Shown piece by piece: positions 24,201 to 28,342 of a DNA stretch of 28,342 bases (the stretch's first letter is position 1; each line of letters begins with the position of its first letter). Below the pieces are notes generated by a model. It worked only from the letters and a program-made list of their open reading frames with translations, ran no database searches and was not told where the DNA came from. Position numbers and translations under genes: made by a program. Source of the DNA: Ophiothrix spiculata. Taxonomy: Eukaryota > Echinodermata > Ophiuroidea > Amphilepidida > Ophiotrichidae. The stretch lies in NCBI GenBank assembly GCA_000969725.1, contig JXSR01S005532.1; one strand, given 5' to 3'.

Positions 24201-24695
24201 CTCACTGACGTTCCTCTTTGGGCACTGGGCCTTGACATGCCCTAACTCCTGGCAGAAATGACAAACTACGCAAGGCCTCATCACATGGTGCTGCTGACCA
24301 CAACTTTTACAAGTCTCAGAAATCTCGGCCAACTTTGCCAGCTCGTTCATTTGCTGACGACAATCAATATTGCGATGGCCTTTCTGATGACATATGTAGC
24401 AAAACATGAAGTCAGGATTGGGTACTGGTGTAGGTGCTGAAGTGATTGTAGTGGTACCACTTGAAGCATCACTTGCTTTCTTCTTTGCCTTTGGACAATG
24501 CGGTTTGATATGCCCTTTCTCCCCGCACGAATAACAAACTATACACCTTTTCATAGGATGATGTTTCTTGCCACATTTTTTACAAGTCTCGAAATTGCCG
24601 CTGAAATTGGTGCTAGATCCTCCTGCTAAAGTGGTTGTGGTGGCACCACCAGGCGTTACCATGGTAGCCATGGAGAAACTGGTACTCTGCTTCAT
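2633..24695 (-). CDS. Nine-exon gene for a 2715-residue zinc-knuckle and RS-repeat protein
   Basis: Spliced coding region join(24695..24096, 23477..22612, 21388..20509, 17390..16574, 15116..14945, 13606..13510, 11731..11645, 10451..9445, 6254..2633). Every intron is GT-AG, each phase matches the next exon, and the total is 8148 nt ending in TAA. Order of parts: 6 CCHC knuckles, Met/Asn/Ala repeats, 10 knuckles, Arg/Asp/Glu-rich segment, short ordered segment, RS plus Gln/Pro-rich segment, RS plus heptad array plus Lys-rich plus RS tail. CCHC knuckles usually bind single-stranded RNA or DNA. RS domains are typical of splicing factors and nuclear-speckle proteins, so a nuclear RNA-binding scaffold is inferred. 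I cannot match it to a named family. It could be two genes joined by my model, but no internal stop, poly(A) signal or new start supports that. An exon hidden in the gap of intron 5 or in the 3 kb introns is possible. Confidence 0.8.
4755..5700 (-). repeat. 21-nt coding minisatellite (S-D-V-K-S-S-K heptads)
   Basis: About 40 tandem units of 21 nt; the plus-strand unit is close to GATTTTGATGACTTCACATCA. Each encodes S/P-D-V/M-K-S-S-K. Units between about 4860 and 5200 are almost identical, while those near both ends are diverged (T-S-S-K, D-A-T-S, K-P-S-K variants, and a few six-residue units). The gradient is the usual sign of unequal crossing-over homogenising the centre. The Ser residues beside Asp or Lys are potential kinase sites. 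Confidence 0.9.
6354..6712. mobile_element. 359 bp element with 44 bp terminal inverted repeats
   Basis: Both ends read TTGGGCTATTCCAGATGTATTCC followed by C-rich sequence and TATGGAAGGCA when one is reverse-complemented (three mismatches over 44 bp). The interior carries at least eight copies of ATTCCAG. It is non-coding and lies in intron 8. Confidence 0.75.
6713..7714. other. Intron 8 sequence, no feature seen
   Basis: AT-rich non-coding DNA with a short CA-rich run near 6960-6990 (ACACACACAAAAACACACACAC). Nothing else recognised. Confidence 0.4.
7715..8281 (+). mobile_element. 3' end of a CR1/L2-type LINE
   Basis: The frame ending at 8095 encodes the C-terminal part of a non-LTR reverse-transcriptase ORF2: LLKSLHWLPVHQRIVFKLLL, then YKCLHN, LRSSKDYL, GDRTF, ASKEWNSLPIQIRQS and a final F-K-K-A-L-K-T-Y-L-F. 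Readable similarity extends upstream to about 7715 (ARLVFEVDRKHSVAP). A 165 nt untranslated tail ends in TGTAT pentamers (8261-8280), typical of LINE 3' ends. It is strongly 5'-truncated: the polymerase and endonuclease domains are absent. It is antisense to the host gene, inside intron 8. Confidence 0.8.
7735..8095 (+). pseudogene. LINE ORF2 C-terminal remnant
   Basis: About 120 codons, uninterrupted to a TAA, containing the H-W-L-P-V and W-N-S-L-P motifs seen after the reverse-transcriptase domain in CR1, L2 and related clades. There is no start of its own and no catalytic residues, so it is a dead fragment. Confidence 0.75.
8790..9180. repeat. Interspersed TGACCMCC motif region
   Basis: The phrase AATGACC-A/C-CC followed by a T-rich run occurs around 8801, 8852, 8883 and 9119, with a weaker GGATAGCCC version at 9162. 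It looks like decayed repeats of one unit. Intron 8; no coding capacity. Confidence 0.45.
9239..9412. mobile_element. Inverted-repeat element with telomere-like core
   Basis: The left end GGCTATTCG and the right end CGAATAGCC begin imperfect inverted arms that both contain AATTAGTTTGAC, then TCTAATT and a C-ACC-GAGAC-like segment. The left arm has an extra 16-17 nt. Between the arms (9301-9366) are about ten degenerate CTAACCCTAA-type hexamers. It ends 32 bp from the exon 8 donor. Confidence 0.7.
9445..10451 (-). CDS. Exon 8: residues 1174-1509, RS domain and Gln/Pro-rich region
   Basis: The acceptor is TTTTCTGCAG/GTATTC and the donor CCGAAAG/GTAAGA. After a short helix-like start (VFKASERIVASWKSQ) comes a classic RS domain of about 180 residues (repeated S-R-S-R-S, H-S-R-S-V-S). 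A Gln/Pro/Val-rich tail of about 120 residues follows, with a run of five prolines and several Y-P and M-P-P motifs that could be polyproline ligands. RS domains are substrates of SR-protein kinases and target proteins to nuclear speckles. The exon ends with AG of an Arg codon completed by exon 9. Confidence 0.85.
10452..11644. other. Intron 7, no clear feature
   Basis: AT-rich intron. TTAGGCCTGCA-like phrases at about 10512 and 10616 and CCCGGGACTC-like pieces suggest an old repeat. No gene seen. Confidence 0.4.
11645..11731 (-). CDS. Exon 7: residues 1145-1173, predicted helix
   Basis: An 87 nt symmetric (phase 0/0) exon between CTTTTCAG/GCAATG and CAAGAA/GTAAGT. Its 29 residues (AMMAIRAVEEKIREKF, then RMEECDSIRKQQE) have alternating charge and hydrophobic positions expected of an amphipathic helix or short coiled coil. 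Because it is symmetric, skipping it would keep the frame, so it could be a cassette exon. Confidence 0.7.
11869..12140. mobile_element. 272 bp miniature element, CCCTGGTCACATAA ends, TA flanks
   Basis: Perfect 14 bp terminal inverted repeats CCCTGGTCACATAA, each bordered by TA. The interior is unusually GC-rich for the window, with CpG-containing near-repeats (GTCATACCGATGTCATACC). No transposase. The TA duplication fits Tc1/mariner-like or other TA-targeting DNA transposons. A truncated relative lies at 25949-26126. Confidence 0.8.
12640..13140 (+). mobile_element. Retroposon 3' end, copy A
   Basis: Contains two hairpin boxes (12660-12706 and 12904-12950) of the form CCTTCCT, CTCTTTGG-C/T-, ATCGAATTG, GAGAGGAAGG. 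A GGACTTAACAGGCC segment, CTCCTCCACAATGTT, and a tail AAATAAATAAATTATGTTATGCTATG follow. The same blocks in the same order occur on the minus strand at 24770-25180. The short-repeat tail suggests a non-LTR retrotransposon or SINE. No reverse transcriptase is present here. Confidence 0.65.
13141..13509. other. Intron 6 sequence next to exon 6
   Basis: AT-rich non-coding DNA with no recognisable repeat. Confidence 0.35.
13510..13606 (-). CDS. Exon 6: residues 1112-1144
   Basis: A 97 nt exon, with acceptor TTATCGACAG/AATTGT and donor GAACTG/GTATGT. It continues the ordered segment with I-V-T-Y-D-A-N-P-P, then a Gln/Asp-rich stretch and a Lys cluster ending K-K-K-K-E-L. It is too short to be called alone; the support is exact phase fit with exons 5 and 7 and the resulting continuous charged helix across the 6/7 junction. 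Confidence 0.7.
13607..14944. other. Intron 5, interrupted by an assembly gap
   Basis: AT-rich non-coding sequence on both sides of a run of N. Frames that cross the gap are artefacts of N translation. Confidence 0.5.
14139..14280. other. Assembly gap (142 N)
   Basis: A run of unknown bases inside intron 5. True length and content are unknown; a small exon could be hidden. Confidence 0.95.
14945..15116 (-). CDS. Exon 5: residues 1055-1112, acidic ordered-looking segment
   Basis: A 172 nt exon bounded by TTTTTTTCAG/GG and AAGAG/GTATGG. It encodes a non-repetitive, hydrophobic-containing stretch (DRDLLDEYYEIYP, then FSYSDIANIKRQFLADGI), unlike the low-complexity exons around it. It could form one or two helices. 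The split Arg codon is completed exactly by exon 6 across intron 5, which contains the assembly gap; an additional exon hidden there would also have to preserve phase. Confidence 0.75.
15117..16573. other. Intron 4
   Basis: Carries one copy of a dispersed repeat (15703-15886). The rest is AT-rich with several AGCAATTAAGA-like phrases at 16180-16260 but no firm feature. Confidence 0.4.
15703..15886 (-). repeat. Dispersed repeat family, minus copy
   Basis: The reverse complement closely matches 23549-23748: shared blocks include GCCGCTGAAGTTGG, AATAGTGATGAACAGGTCC, ATTTTCCAATTTCCT, TAAGTACTATC, ATATTCT-TCAGGAAAA and TGTGCAAATTTGATGATTAT. The class is unknown. Confidence 0.8.
16574..17390 (-). 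CDS. Exon 4: residues 783-1055, Arg/Asp/Glu-rich segment
   Basis: The acceptor is CATTCTGTAG/GAAACA and the donor GAGCAAG/GTATGT. It opens with an acidic stretch, then runs of R-D, R-S-R-D and E-R with many Tyr and Pro, a mixed-charge composition seen in spliceosomal and speckle proteins. Two internal tandem duplications are visible: a 16-residue unit starting G-P-R/K-R-F and a 14-residue unit containing D-S-R-V-Y/H-D-V-R-R. No folded domain is recognised. The exon ends with one base of a Gly codon completed by exon 5. Confidence 0.8.
16655..16750 (-). repeat. 42-nt direct duplication in exon 4
   Basis: On the plus strand GGAGTT, then C/G-GTCTTCTTACATCAT, then G/A-TACTCTGCTATCCGGTG occurs twice in succession, 42 nt apart. 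It encodes two copies of a 14-residue unit (PDSRV-Y/H-DVRR-P/R-TPP). High identity between the copies suggests a fairly recent in-frame duplication. Confidence 0.75.
17643..18097. mobile_element. Inverted-repeat element between TTAA sites
   Basis: Starts TTAAGGACACACACCAC and ends GTGGTGTGTGCTCTTAA: inverted over 17 bp with two mismatches. TTAA on both sides could be a target duplication, as in piggyBac-type insertions, but the CCCT-like ends of piggyBac are not seen. Non-coding, intron 3. Confidence 0.6.
18180..18308. repeat. 129 bp fold-back palindrome
   Basis: The two arms begin TTGGTTCA, share CTCGGTATGATATGG-type sequence and AAATTA, and converge on A-TCCAGGC around a short loop near 18236-18248. 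The arms differ at several positions, so this is an aged fold-back element and not a recent one. Confidence 0.75.
18436..19030. repeat. Direct repeats flanking a GC-richer segment
   Basis: About 85-100 bp beginning CTGAGATAATCAATATCA and including AATGAATTCAA and ATGAAGCG-CAAAG occurs at 18438-18521 and again at 18928-19030. The 400 bp between them starts near GCCTGGGGGGTGGTACTCAG. A split or duplicated old repeat. Confidence 0.6.
19031..20508. other. Intron 3 sequence next to exon 3
   Basis: AT-rich and non-coding. The one structure seen is an exact 17 bp tandem duplication, TTCCTGTGGTATAAAAG, at 19862-19878 and 19879-19895. Confidence 0.5.
20509..21388 (-). CDS. Exon 3: residues 489-782, ten-knuckle CCHC array
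   Basis: The acceptor is a TATAAAG/TTCTCAG junction; using the AG at 21390-21389 completes a split Ser codon from exon 2 and keeps the frame. The exon ends GTG/GTAAGT at phase 0. Nine canonical CX2CX4HX4C knuckles and one variant run from about residue 517 to 779. The variant is the third unit, in which two extra residues precede the His pair. Several carry the aromatic or Gly residues typical of nucleic-acid-binding knuckles (CTNCGEFGH, CTNCGETGH, CLKCGDRGH). The array resembles CNBP-type and retroviral-type knuckle proteins in motif only; no protease or polymerase accompanies it, so it is a host gene and not a gag. Known knuckle arrays bind single-stranded nucleic acid. Confidence 0.85.
21510..21896. 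mobile_element. Non-autonomous hAT-like element, 387 bp
   Basis: Inverted ends CAGTGGCATAACTAGA and CAGTGGCATAAACAGA. Flanking 8-mers ATCCACAT and ATCTACAT agree at seven of eight positions, the 8 bp target duplication expected of hAT transposons. No transposase. Located in intron 2. Confidence 0.8.
21897..22611. other. Intron 2 sequence with a telomere-like patch
   Basis: Mostly AT-rich. At 22096-22146 there is a run of degenerate TTAGGG-like words (TTTAGGGTTATGGTTTAGGC and AAAGGGTATGTTTAGG). No gene recognised. Confidence 0.4.
22612..23477 (-). CDS. Exon 2: residues 201-489, Met/Asn/Ala-rich low-complexity segment
   Basis: A 288-codon open stretch starts after a strong polypyrimidine tract and CAG and ends at TTCCAG/GTAAGG with two spare bases. 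The composition is Met, Asn, Ala, Ser, Thr and Pro with few charged residues, resembling prion-like or disordered tails. In the middle a unit of about 13 residues beginning N-A-N-M-x-P recurs at least four times (see the repeat entry). There is no recognisable domain, signal peptide or membrane segment. The frame is kept open between the two knuckle exons, and the phases on both sides fit, which is the main reason to treat it as coding. Confidence 0.75.
22965..23150 (-). repeat. Degenerate 39-nt coding tandem repeat in exon 2
   Basis: On the plus strand the phrase TTCATATTAGCATTG or a close variant recurs about every 39 nt. On the coding strand each unit encodes N-A-N/S-M-x-P-x-A plus a variable tail. 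About four to five diverged units are visible. The period is a multiple of three, so copy-number change keeps the frame. Confidence 0.7.
23549..23748 (+). repeat. Dispersed repeat family, plus copy
   Basis: Matches the reverse complement of 15703-15886, with an extra 27 nt or so near its left end (CAAAAGGTACCATAAGTTGG region). Located in intron 1, opposite in orientation to the other copy. Confidence 0.8.
23928..24039. mobile_element. Small inverted-repeat element near the exon 1 donor
   Basis: Ends GGTTACTGAAAACAAACTTG and CAAGTTTGTTTCCAGTAACC form 20 bp inverted repeats with one mismatch. The 112 bp element ends 56 bp from exon 1. No target duplication is obvious. Confidence 0.6.
24096..24695 (-). 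CDS. Exon 1 (coding part): residues 1-200, six CCHC zinc knuckles
   Basis: The start is the ATG at 24695-24693; an in-frame TGA lies three codons upstream, so translation cannot enter from an earlier exon in this frame. Six CX2CX4HX4C knuckles start at about residues 38, 54, 99, 129, 145 and 183. They are arranged as two tandem pairs plus two singles. In each pair (38/54 and 129/145) the last Cys of the first knuckle is followed by I/V-V-C, so the next knuckle begins three residues later. Thr/Ser/Gly linkers separate the units. The N terminus is Ser/Thr/Met-rich with no signal peptide. The exon ends in Lys codons at a GTGAGT donor, phase 0, into exon 2. Confidence 0.8.
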
Positions 24696-24737
24696 TTTCA
24701 ATCACAATTTTCAACAATCATATTTGTTCTTCAGCCC
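24696..24737 (-). other. 5' untranslated segment with a short upstream ORF
   Basis: A good acceptor (TTTTTAATTACAG/GGGCTG) ends at 24738, so the transcript probably starts in a separate exon further upstream that I could not locate. The 42 nt between it and the start codon contain an ATG at 24721 opening a seven-codon frame (M-I-V-E-N-C-D) whose TGA ends two bases before the main ATG. Such an arrangement can modulate initiation; this is inference. Confidence 0.5.
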
Positions 24738-24769
24738 CTGTAATTAAAAATCAAATCAAACACAATGTC

Positions 24770-25180
24770 AATTTAATCATAATTATAATCATAATCATTT
24801 ATTTCTTCCACATATATGCACATATATGCAAAATTACAGTAACGATATATCAAAAATAGTACCTAACATTGTAAACTGAAAATATAACATTGTGGAGGAG
24901 GACTAGGAAATAAGCATAAAGCCTGTCGAGTCCCAGACTCTCAAGTATTTTAAATAAATCAATTACACATAAATAATCAAAAATAATGAATGCACATCAT
25001 CCTCTCTATCCACAATGCGATGGCCACAGAGTAGAAAGAAAGGATTTTTCAGAAACATATATGAAATTGATCTGAATATCGTATAGAATATGCAATTTGT
25101 ATGCATAAAAATTATAAATGAATACTGTCCTTTCAATCCACAATGCGATGGCCACAAAGTAGAAAGAAAGGACAGGGATT
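24770..25180 (-). mobile_element. Retroposon 3' end, copy B
   Basis: On the minus strand it carries two hairpin boxes CCTTTCTTTCTACT-C/T-TGTGG, CCATCGCATTGTGGAT, GA-AGGA (near 25130-25177 and 25002-25050). Then come GGGACTCGACAGGC, CTCCTCCACAATGTTA, a TATGTGGAAGAAATAAATG segment and a tail of ATTATG-like hexamers. Block order and sequence match copy A in intron 6. Confidence 0.65.
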
Positions 25181-25276
25181 CGCATCATTTTCTGGCATGA
25201 GTCCAATTGTTGATCAAAAATAACCTTGCAGGCCAGACGCGTCTAAGTTTTTATCATGAGGGAAGACTGTTATAGT

Positions 25277-25664
25277 CAGTGGCGTAGTCAGGTACATTTG
25301 TAGGGGCATGGGGGGTAGACTGCCCCCCTGACAAAATCTTTAGTGGGAAAATCAGGACCAATCATGAAGAAAATTCAGAAAACGACCAATAAAATCTCAA
25401 ATTTGTCTTTCTTGGACCCAAAATTATCCCTATGAACCTGCAGACTGTGATTTTTTTCCCCTGCAGGACTTTTTCTTGTCTGAACGACAGGCTTTTTTGG
25501 TAAATGTGTCCCAAAACTACTGAGAATGTGCGAAAACCTTTTGTTTTCTTGTCGGTTTTAAAATCGGATTAGACGGATCAAAAAACAGAATGGGACGATA
25601 TGCGCTTGCCATCGGGACGAAATCTGTTTGCCCCTCCTGACCAAAAAGTCTGGATACGCCACTG
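25277..25664. mobile_element. Non-autonomous hAT-like element, 388 bp
   Basis: Inverted ends CAGTGGCGTAGTCAGG and CAGTGGCGTATCCAGA. Flanking 8-mers GTTATAGT and GTTAAAGT differ at one base, fitting an 8 bp hAT target duplication. The interior has C-rich patches (CTGCCCCCCTGAC) and no coding frame of interest. Confidence 0.8.
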
Positions 25665-25948
25665 GTTAAAGTGATTAAAGACAGTACACATGGTGATCCA
25701 TACACAGGGGCTAGCAGATTTTGCTTTTTTAATTTCAAATCATACAATTTGGTGGATATTTTTGATACAATTTACAAAATTAAATAGCTTTACAGTGTAG
25801 CTTCTATTAAAATGAGACATTAATTTTATAGCAGTAGCTGTTTGCGGGTGCTCACACAGTTTATACGCATGTACTGTTAGGGCCTACATGTACGTGATAT
25901 AAAATATAAAATGCAGACTATACTACAACAGACAAGCATCACTGATGC

Positions 25949-26126
25949 TATGGTCACATAATCACCGGTCGCCGACTGGTGTCTGGTAATAAGAAGAAAG
26001 CCGCAATGCCGAAACATTGGTATGACATCTGTGAATGCTTGCATTGCCCAGTCTGTCACCAGTTGTTATTGGACTATAACTTAAGACATCGTGTACAAGC
26101 TGCAAGGTTTTAACTCTGAATTAAAT
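25949..26126 (-). mobile_element. Truncated relative of the 11869-12140 miniature element
   Basis: Begins TA-TGGTCACATAA and then shows, in the same order as the reverse complement of 11869-12140, GGTATGACATC, TGAATG-TTGC-ATGCCC, AAGACAT-GT-TACAA and GCAAGGTTTTAACTC-GAATT-AAT. Similarity stops where the Ty3/gypsy sequence starts; the other terminal repeat is missing. Confidence 0.7.
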
Positions 26127-26261
26127 ACTTGAGTCTAAGTCTAGTCAAGAATCTGAGCAGGTGCTGAGTGGCGATTTCGATTCAGTGAGTCTTAGCAAGT
26201 TAGTTACTAGTATTGAGCAGGAGAATGATCCAGATCTTAAAGATATTTTGAATAGGGTGTT

Positions 26262-26439
26262 AAAACCTTAGAGGAATCTGAAGATGTTCCTGTTTGTTTT
26301 TATAAACACAAAGGTGTATTGATGAGAAAGTGGAGACCTGTTGATGCTCCAGTTAGTGATGAGTGGCAAGTTGTTCATCAGATAGTTGTTCCCAAGGTTT
26401 ATCATAGGGAAGTTATTAGTCTTGGTCATGACATCCCCA
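26262..26439 (+). pseudogene. Gypsy pol segment ahead of the integrase zinc finger
   Basis: The frame reads S-E-D-V-P-V-C-F, L-M-R-K-W-R-P and EEWQVVHQIVVPK-like sequence (here DEWQVVHQIVVPK), a hallmark of Ty3/gypsy pol just before integrase. It ends at the first zinc-binding His region (GHDIP), where a small DNA element interrupts it. Confidence 0.75.
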
Positions 26440-26590
26440 CACTGAAAAGTAAAAAGCACTCATTTTGGAACTGGCACTCGTTTTGGTACTCATTTTACCA
26501 CTTGTTTTGGAAAATGAGTAATAAAACAAGTGCTTTTGTGGTTTTAAAACGAGTGCCAGTTCCAAAACGAGTGCTTTTTACTTTACAGTG
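26440..26590. mobile_element. 151 bp CACTG-ended miniature element nested in integrase
   Basis: Near-perfect terminal inverted repeats of about 45 bp (two mismatches) begin CACTG-A/T-AAAGTAAAAAGCACTC; the 3 bp CCA flanks both ends. CACTR ends with 2-3 bp duplications are typical of the CACTA/Chapaev (CMC) group, a tentative assignment. ACTCGTTTTGG-like words repeat inside. It splits two zinc-binding His residues of the gypsy integrase. Confidence 0.85.
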
Positions 26591-26592
26591 CC

Positions 26593-27369
26593 ATGGCTGG
26601 TCATCTTGGTGTAAAGAAAACTCACGATAGGATTTTGAATCATTTTTGGTGGCCTACACTTAGGAAGGATGTCGCTGAGTATTGTAGATCTTGTCATGCA
26701 TGTCAGGTTGTAGGCAAGCCTAATCAGAAGATCCCTCAGGCACCCTTGAAACCAATTCCGGCATTTGATGAACCATTTAGTAGGGTCATTGTAGATTGTG
26801 TAGGTCCTCTTACCAAAACTAAGTCAGGTAATCAATATCTGTTGACAATCATTTGTGCCTCTACTAGGTTCCCAGAAGCCATACCCTTAAGAAACATAAA
26901 GACTAAATTCTTCACATTAGTTGGACTTCCAAAGTCAACTCAGTCAGACCAAGGGTCTAATTTCATGTCAGGTCTGTTTCAACAAGTCATGTATGAATTA
27001 GGGATAGAACAATACGCATCTAGTGCATACCACCCGGAGTCCCAGGGAGCTTTAGAGAGATTTCATCAGACTTTAAAGAATATGATTAAGGTCTATTGTC
27101 ATGAATATGGGAAAGATTGGGATGAAGGTATTCATCTGCTATTGTTTGCTGCTAGAGAGGCAGTCCAGGAATCATTGGGCTTTAGTCCTTTTGAATTAGT
27201 ATTTAGGCGTACTGTTCGGGATCCCTTGAAGCTCTTGAAAGAGATGTGGTTGAATGAGAACACTGACATGAATCTTTTGGATTATGTTTCCAGGTTCAAA
27301 GAAAGATTGAATAGGGCACATGAAATTGCCAGGCAAAATTTTAAAAATGATCATGAATTTTTGACCTAA
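26593..27369 (+). pseudogene. Ty3/gypsy integrase remnant
   Basis: 258 codons. The zinc-finger part is visible as A-G-H-L-G near residue 4 and C-x2-C at residues 31-37; the core has Asp68 (VIVDC), Asp119 (SDQGSNF) and Glu155 (H-P-E-S-Q-G-A-L-E-R), with 35 residues between the last two as expected. Only 50 residues separate the two Asp instead of about 60, and the sequence jumps from N-I-K-T-K to F-F-T-L-V-G-L-P, so some ten residues have been lost. The C-terminal DNA-binding part is missing beyond about residue 250. It integrated retroelement DNA in its ancestor; this copy is dead. Confidence 0.85.
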
Positions 27370-28342
27370 TTTGGCATGAAAATAAAAAAATGGGCCAAAA
27401 TCCTAAAAAGTAAAAAAGACGCAACATGCGAGTGGGTGTTTAAAATTAATATTCCCATTCCTAGGTCATTTTTGGTAAAAAATGTTATTTTTAGCTTGGT
27501 TGGAAGCCCAAATGGCCAAAAATGTGTTTTTCGTAATTTTCTCAAAACATGTGATTTTGGGTAACAAATCAACATCACCATCATGTTCCTTGTGAAAATT
27601 CCTTTCTGGAAATGTATACTTTTATTAACTTTAAGCACTTTGTTAAAAAGTTATGGTACAAAATAAACTTGCAAAAAGTAACATTGAGTGAGGTGCTTAC
27701 ACCCCTTAAATGCCCCTGGTGGGGTCCAGGGGCAACGCCAGAGGGCTCCTACACTTAAAAACCTTAAAGATGCCCTTCTAGATTAGGCAATTTCAGGAAA
27801 AACAAACAACATATTAGAACAGAAAATGTATGAATTAAACATTTTCAAGTAATTTCACATGACACATATTTCATACATGAAAAAACCCAACCATCACTTA
27901 CATGTACACCTGGTTTTTTTTCATAATTCCAATGTGTCATTTCTCTCTAACTAGTTACCAGCCAGACTCCAAGTAAATCCAGTTTCCTTAAATAGTCACT
28001 GTAGAAATCGCCATTTACATCCTTAACTTTCCACCACGACCATTTCCATTTGTTTTTGAGTCTCTCATCTATATATTTGCCTTGCTGACCCGTCAAAATC
28101 CCTCTCAAATATTTTTGGTTTTGAAGTCATATTTATCGAGTTAAATCAAATACTTTATGCATGTACGATAACGACTCTCCGCCAGCAAAACACCAGGCGA
28201 TCAGCCATTATTGTTGACAGTCAGTCGATTATACAACCACTCGCACCCACGAAGATACATTGCACACAGCATAGCAAATACTTCGTTCGTCAGTAGTACC
28301 GTAACGGAGATGAATCATACTAACTATAGATGGCGCTATATT
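27351..28342. other. Intergenic DNA upstream of the large gene
   Basis: No convincing gene. A perfect 8 bp hairpin (GCCCCTGG, loop, CCAGGGGC) lies at 27712-27733. The last 170 bases are less AT-rich with several CpG and could hold the first exon or promoter of the minus-strand gene, but I see no firm donor or core promoter. Confidence 0.35.

Larger units (their letters stand above)
26127..27350 (+). mobile_element. Decayed Ty3/gypsy pol fragment
   Basis: The sequence encodes part of a Ty3/gypsy polyprotein from the region between RNase H and integrase through most of the integrase. The first part (to about 26270) ends in a stop, and the reading continues in another frame from about 26262, a one-base shift. 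Reverse transcriptase, protease, gag and both LTRs are absent. Readable homology ends near 27345. Three defects (frameshift, nested insertion, internal deletion) show it is not functional. Confidence 0.85.

Noticed and set aside
28150..28342. Minus-strand 17-codon frame starting ATGGCTGAT (28208) and a GCGCCATCT motif near 28325 as first exon and promoter
   Set aside because: No donor site that fits exon 1, and the motif is too short to assign to a factor; left as a possibility only.

Overview
The window is animal nuclear DNA: AT-rich, with GT-AG introns, long low-complexity serine/arginine coding exons, and many short inverted-repeat transposons. The transposon mix (hAT-like, pogo-like and CACTG-ended miniature elements, Ty3/gypsy and LINE remnants, telomere-like elements) suggests a marine invertebrate. 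I cannot name the species.

One host gene fills positions 24695 to 2633 on the minus strand. Nine exons join through canonical splice sites with matching phases, giving a reading frame of 8148 nt (2715 residues plus stop). In protein order they encode: six CCHC zinc knuckles (exon 1); a Met/Asn/Ala-rich segment with 13-residue repeats (exon 2); ten more zinc knuckles, one with odd spacing (exon 3); an Arg/Asp/Glu-rich segment with two internal duplications (exon 4); a short ordered-looking segment on three small exons (5 to 7); an RS domain followed by a Gln/Pro-rich segment (exon 8); and a 3.6 kb terminal exon with an RS domain, about 40 copies of a seven-residue Ser/Asp/Val/Lys repeat, a Lys-rich region, an ordered-looking island, a second RS block and the C terminus. 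I do not recognise an orthologue. The composition suggests a nuclear RNA-associated scaffold, perhaps in splicing speckles, but that is inference. The first non-coding exon and promoter were not located, and an assembly gap lies in intron 5.

The introns and flanks are packed with mobile-element debris. Positions 1 to 2632, beyond the 3' end, hold a pogo-like miniature element and a 546 bp inverted-repeat element. Intron 8 holds a GGGCTATTCC-ended element, a LINE 3' end and a telomere-like element next to a splice donor. Intron 6 holds a TA-flanked miniature element and a retroposon 3' end. Intron 3 holds a TTAA-flanked element, a fold-back palindrome and split direct repeats. Intron 2 holds a hAT-like element with an 8 bp target duplication.

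Upstream of the gene (24738 to 28342) lie a second copy of the intron 6 retroposon, a second hAT-like element, a truncated relative of the intron 6 miniature element, and a decayed Ty3/gypsy pol fragment. The pol fragment's integrase zinc-finger region is split by a 151 bp CACTG-ended element. No tRNA, rRNA or CRISPR array was seen.
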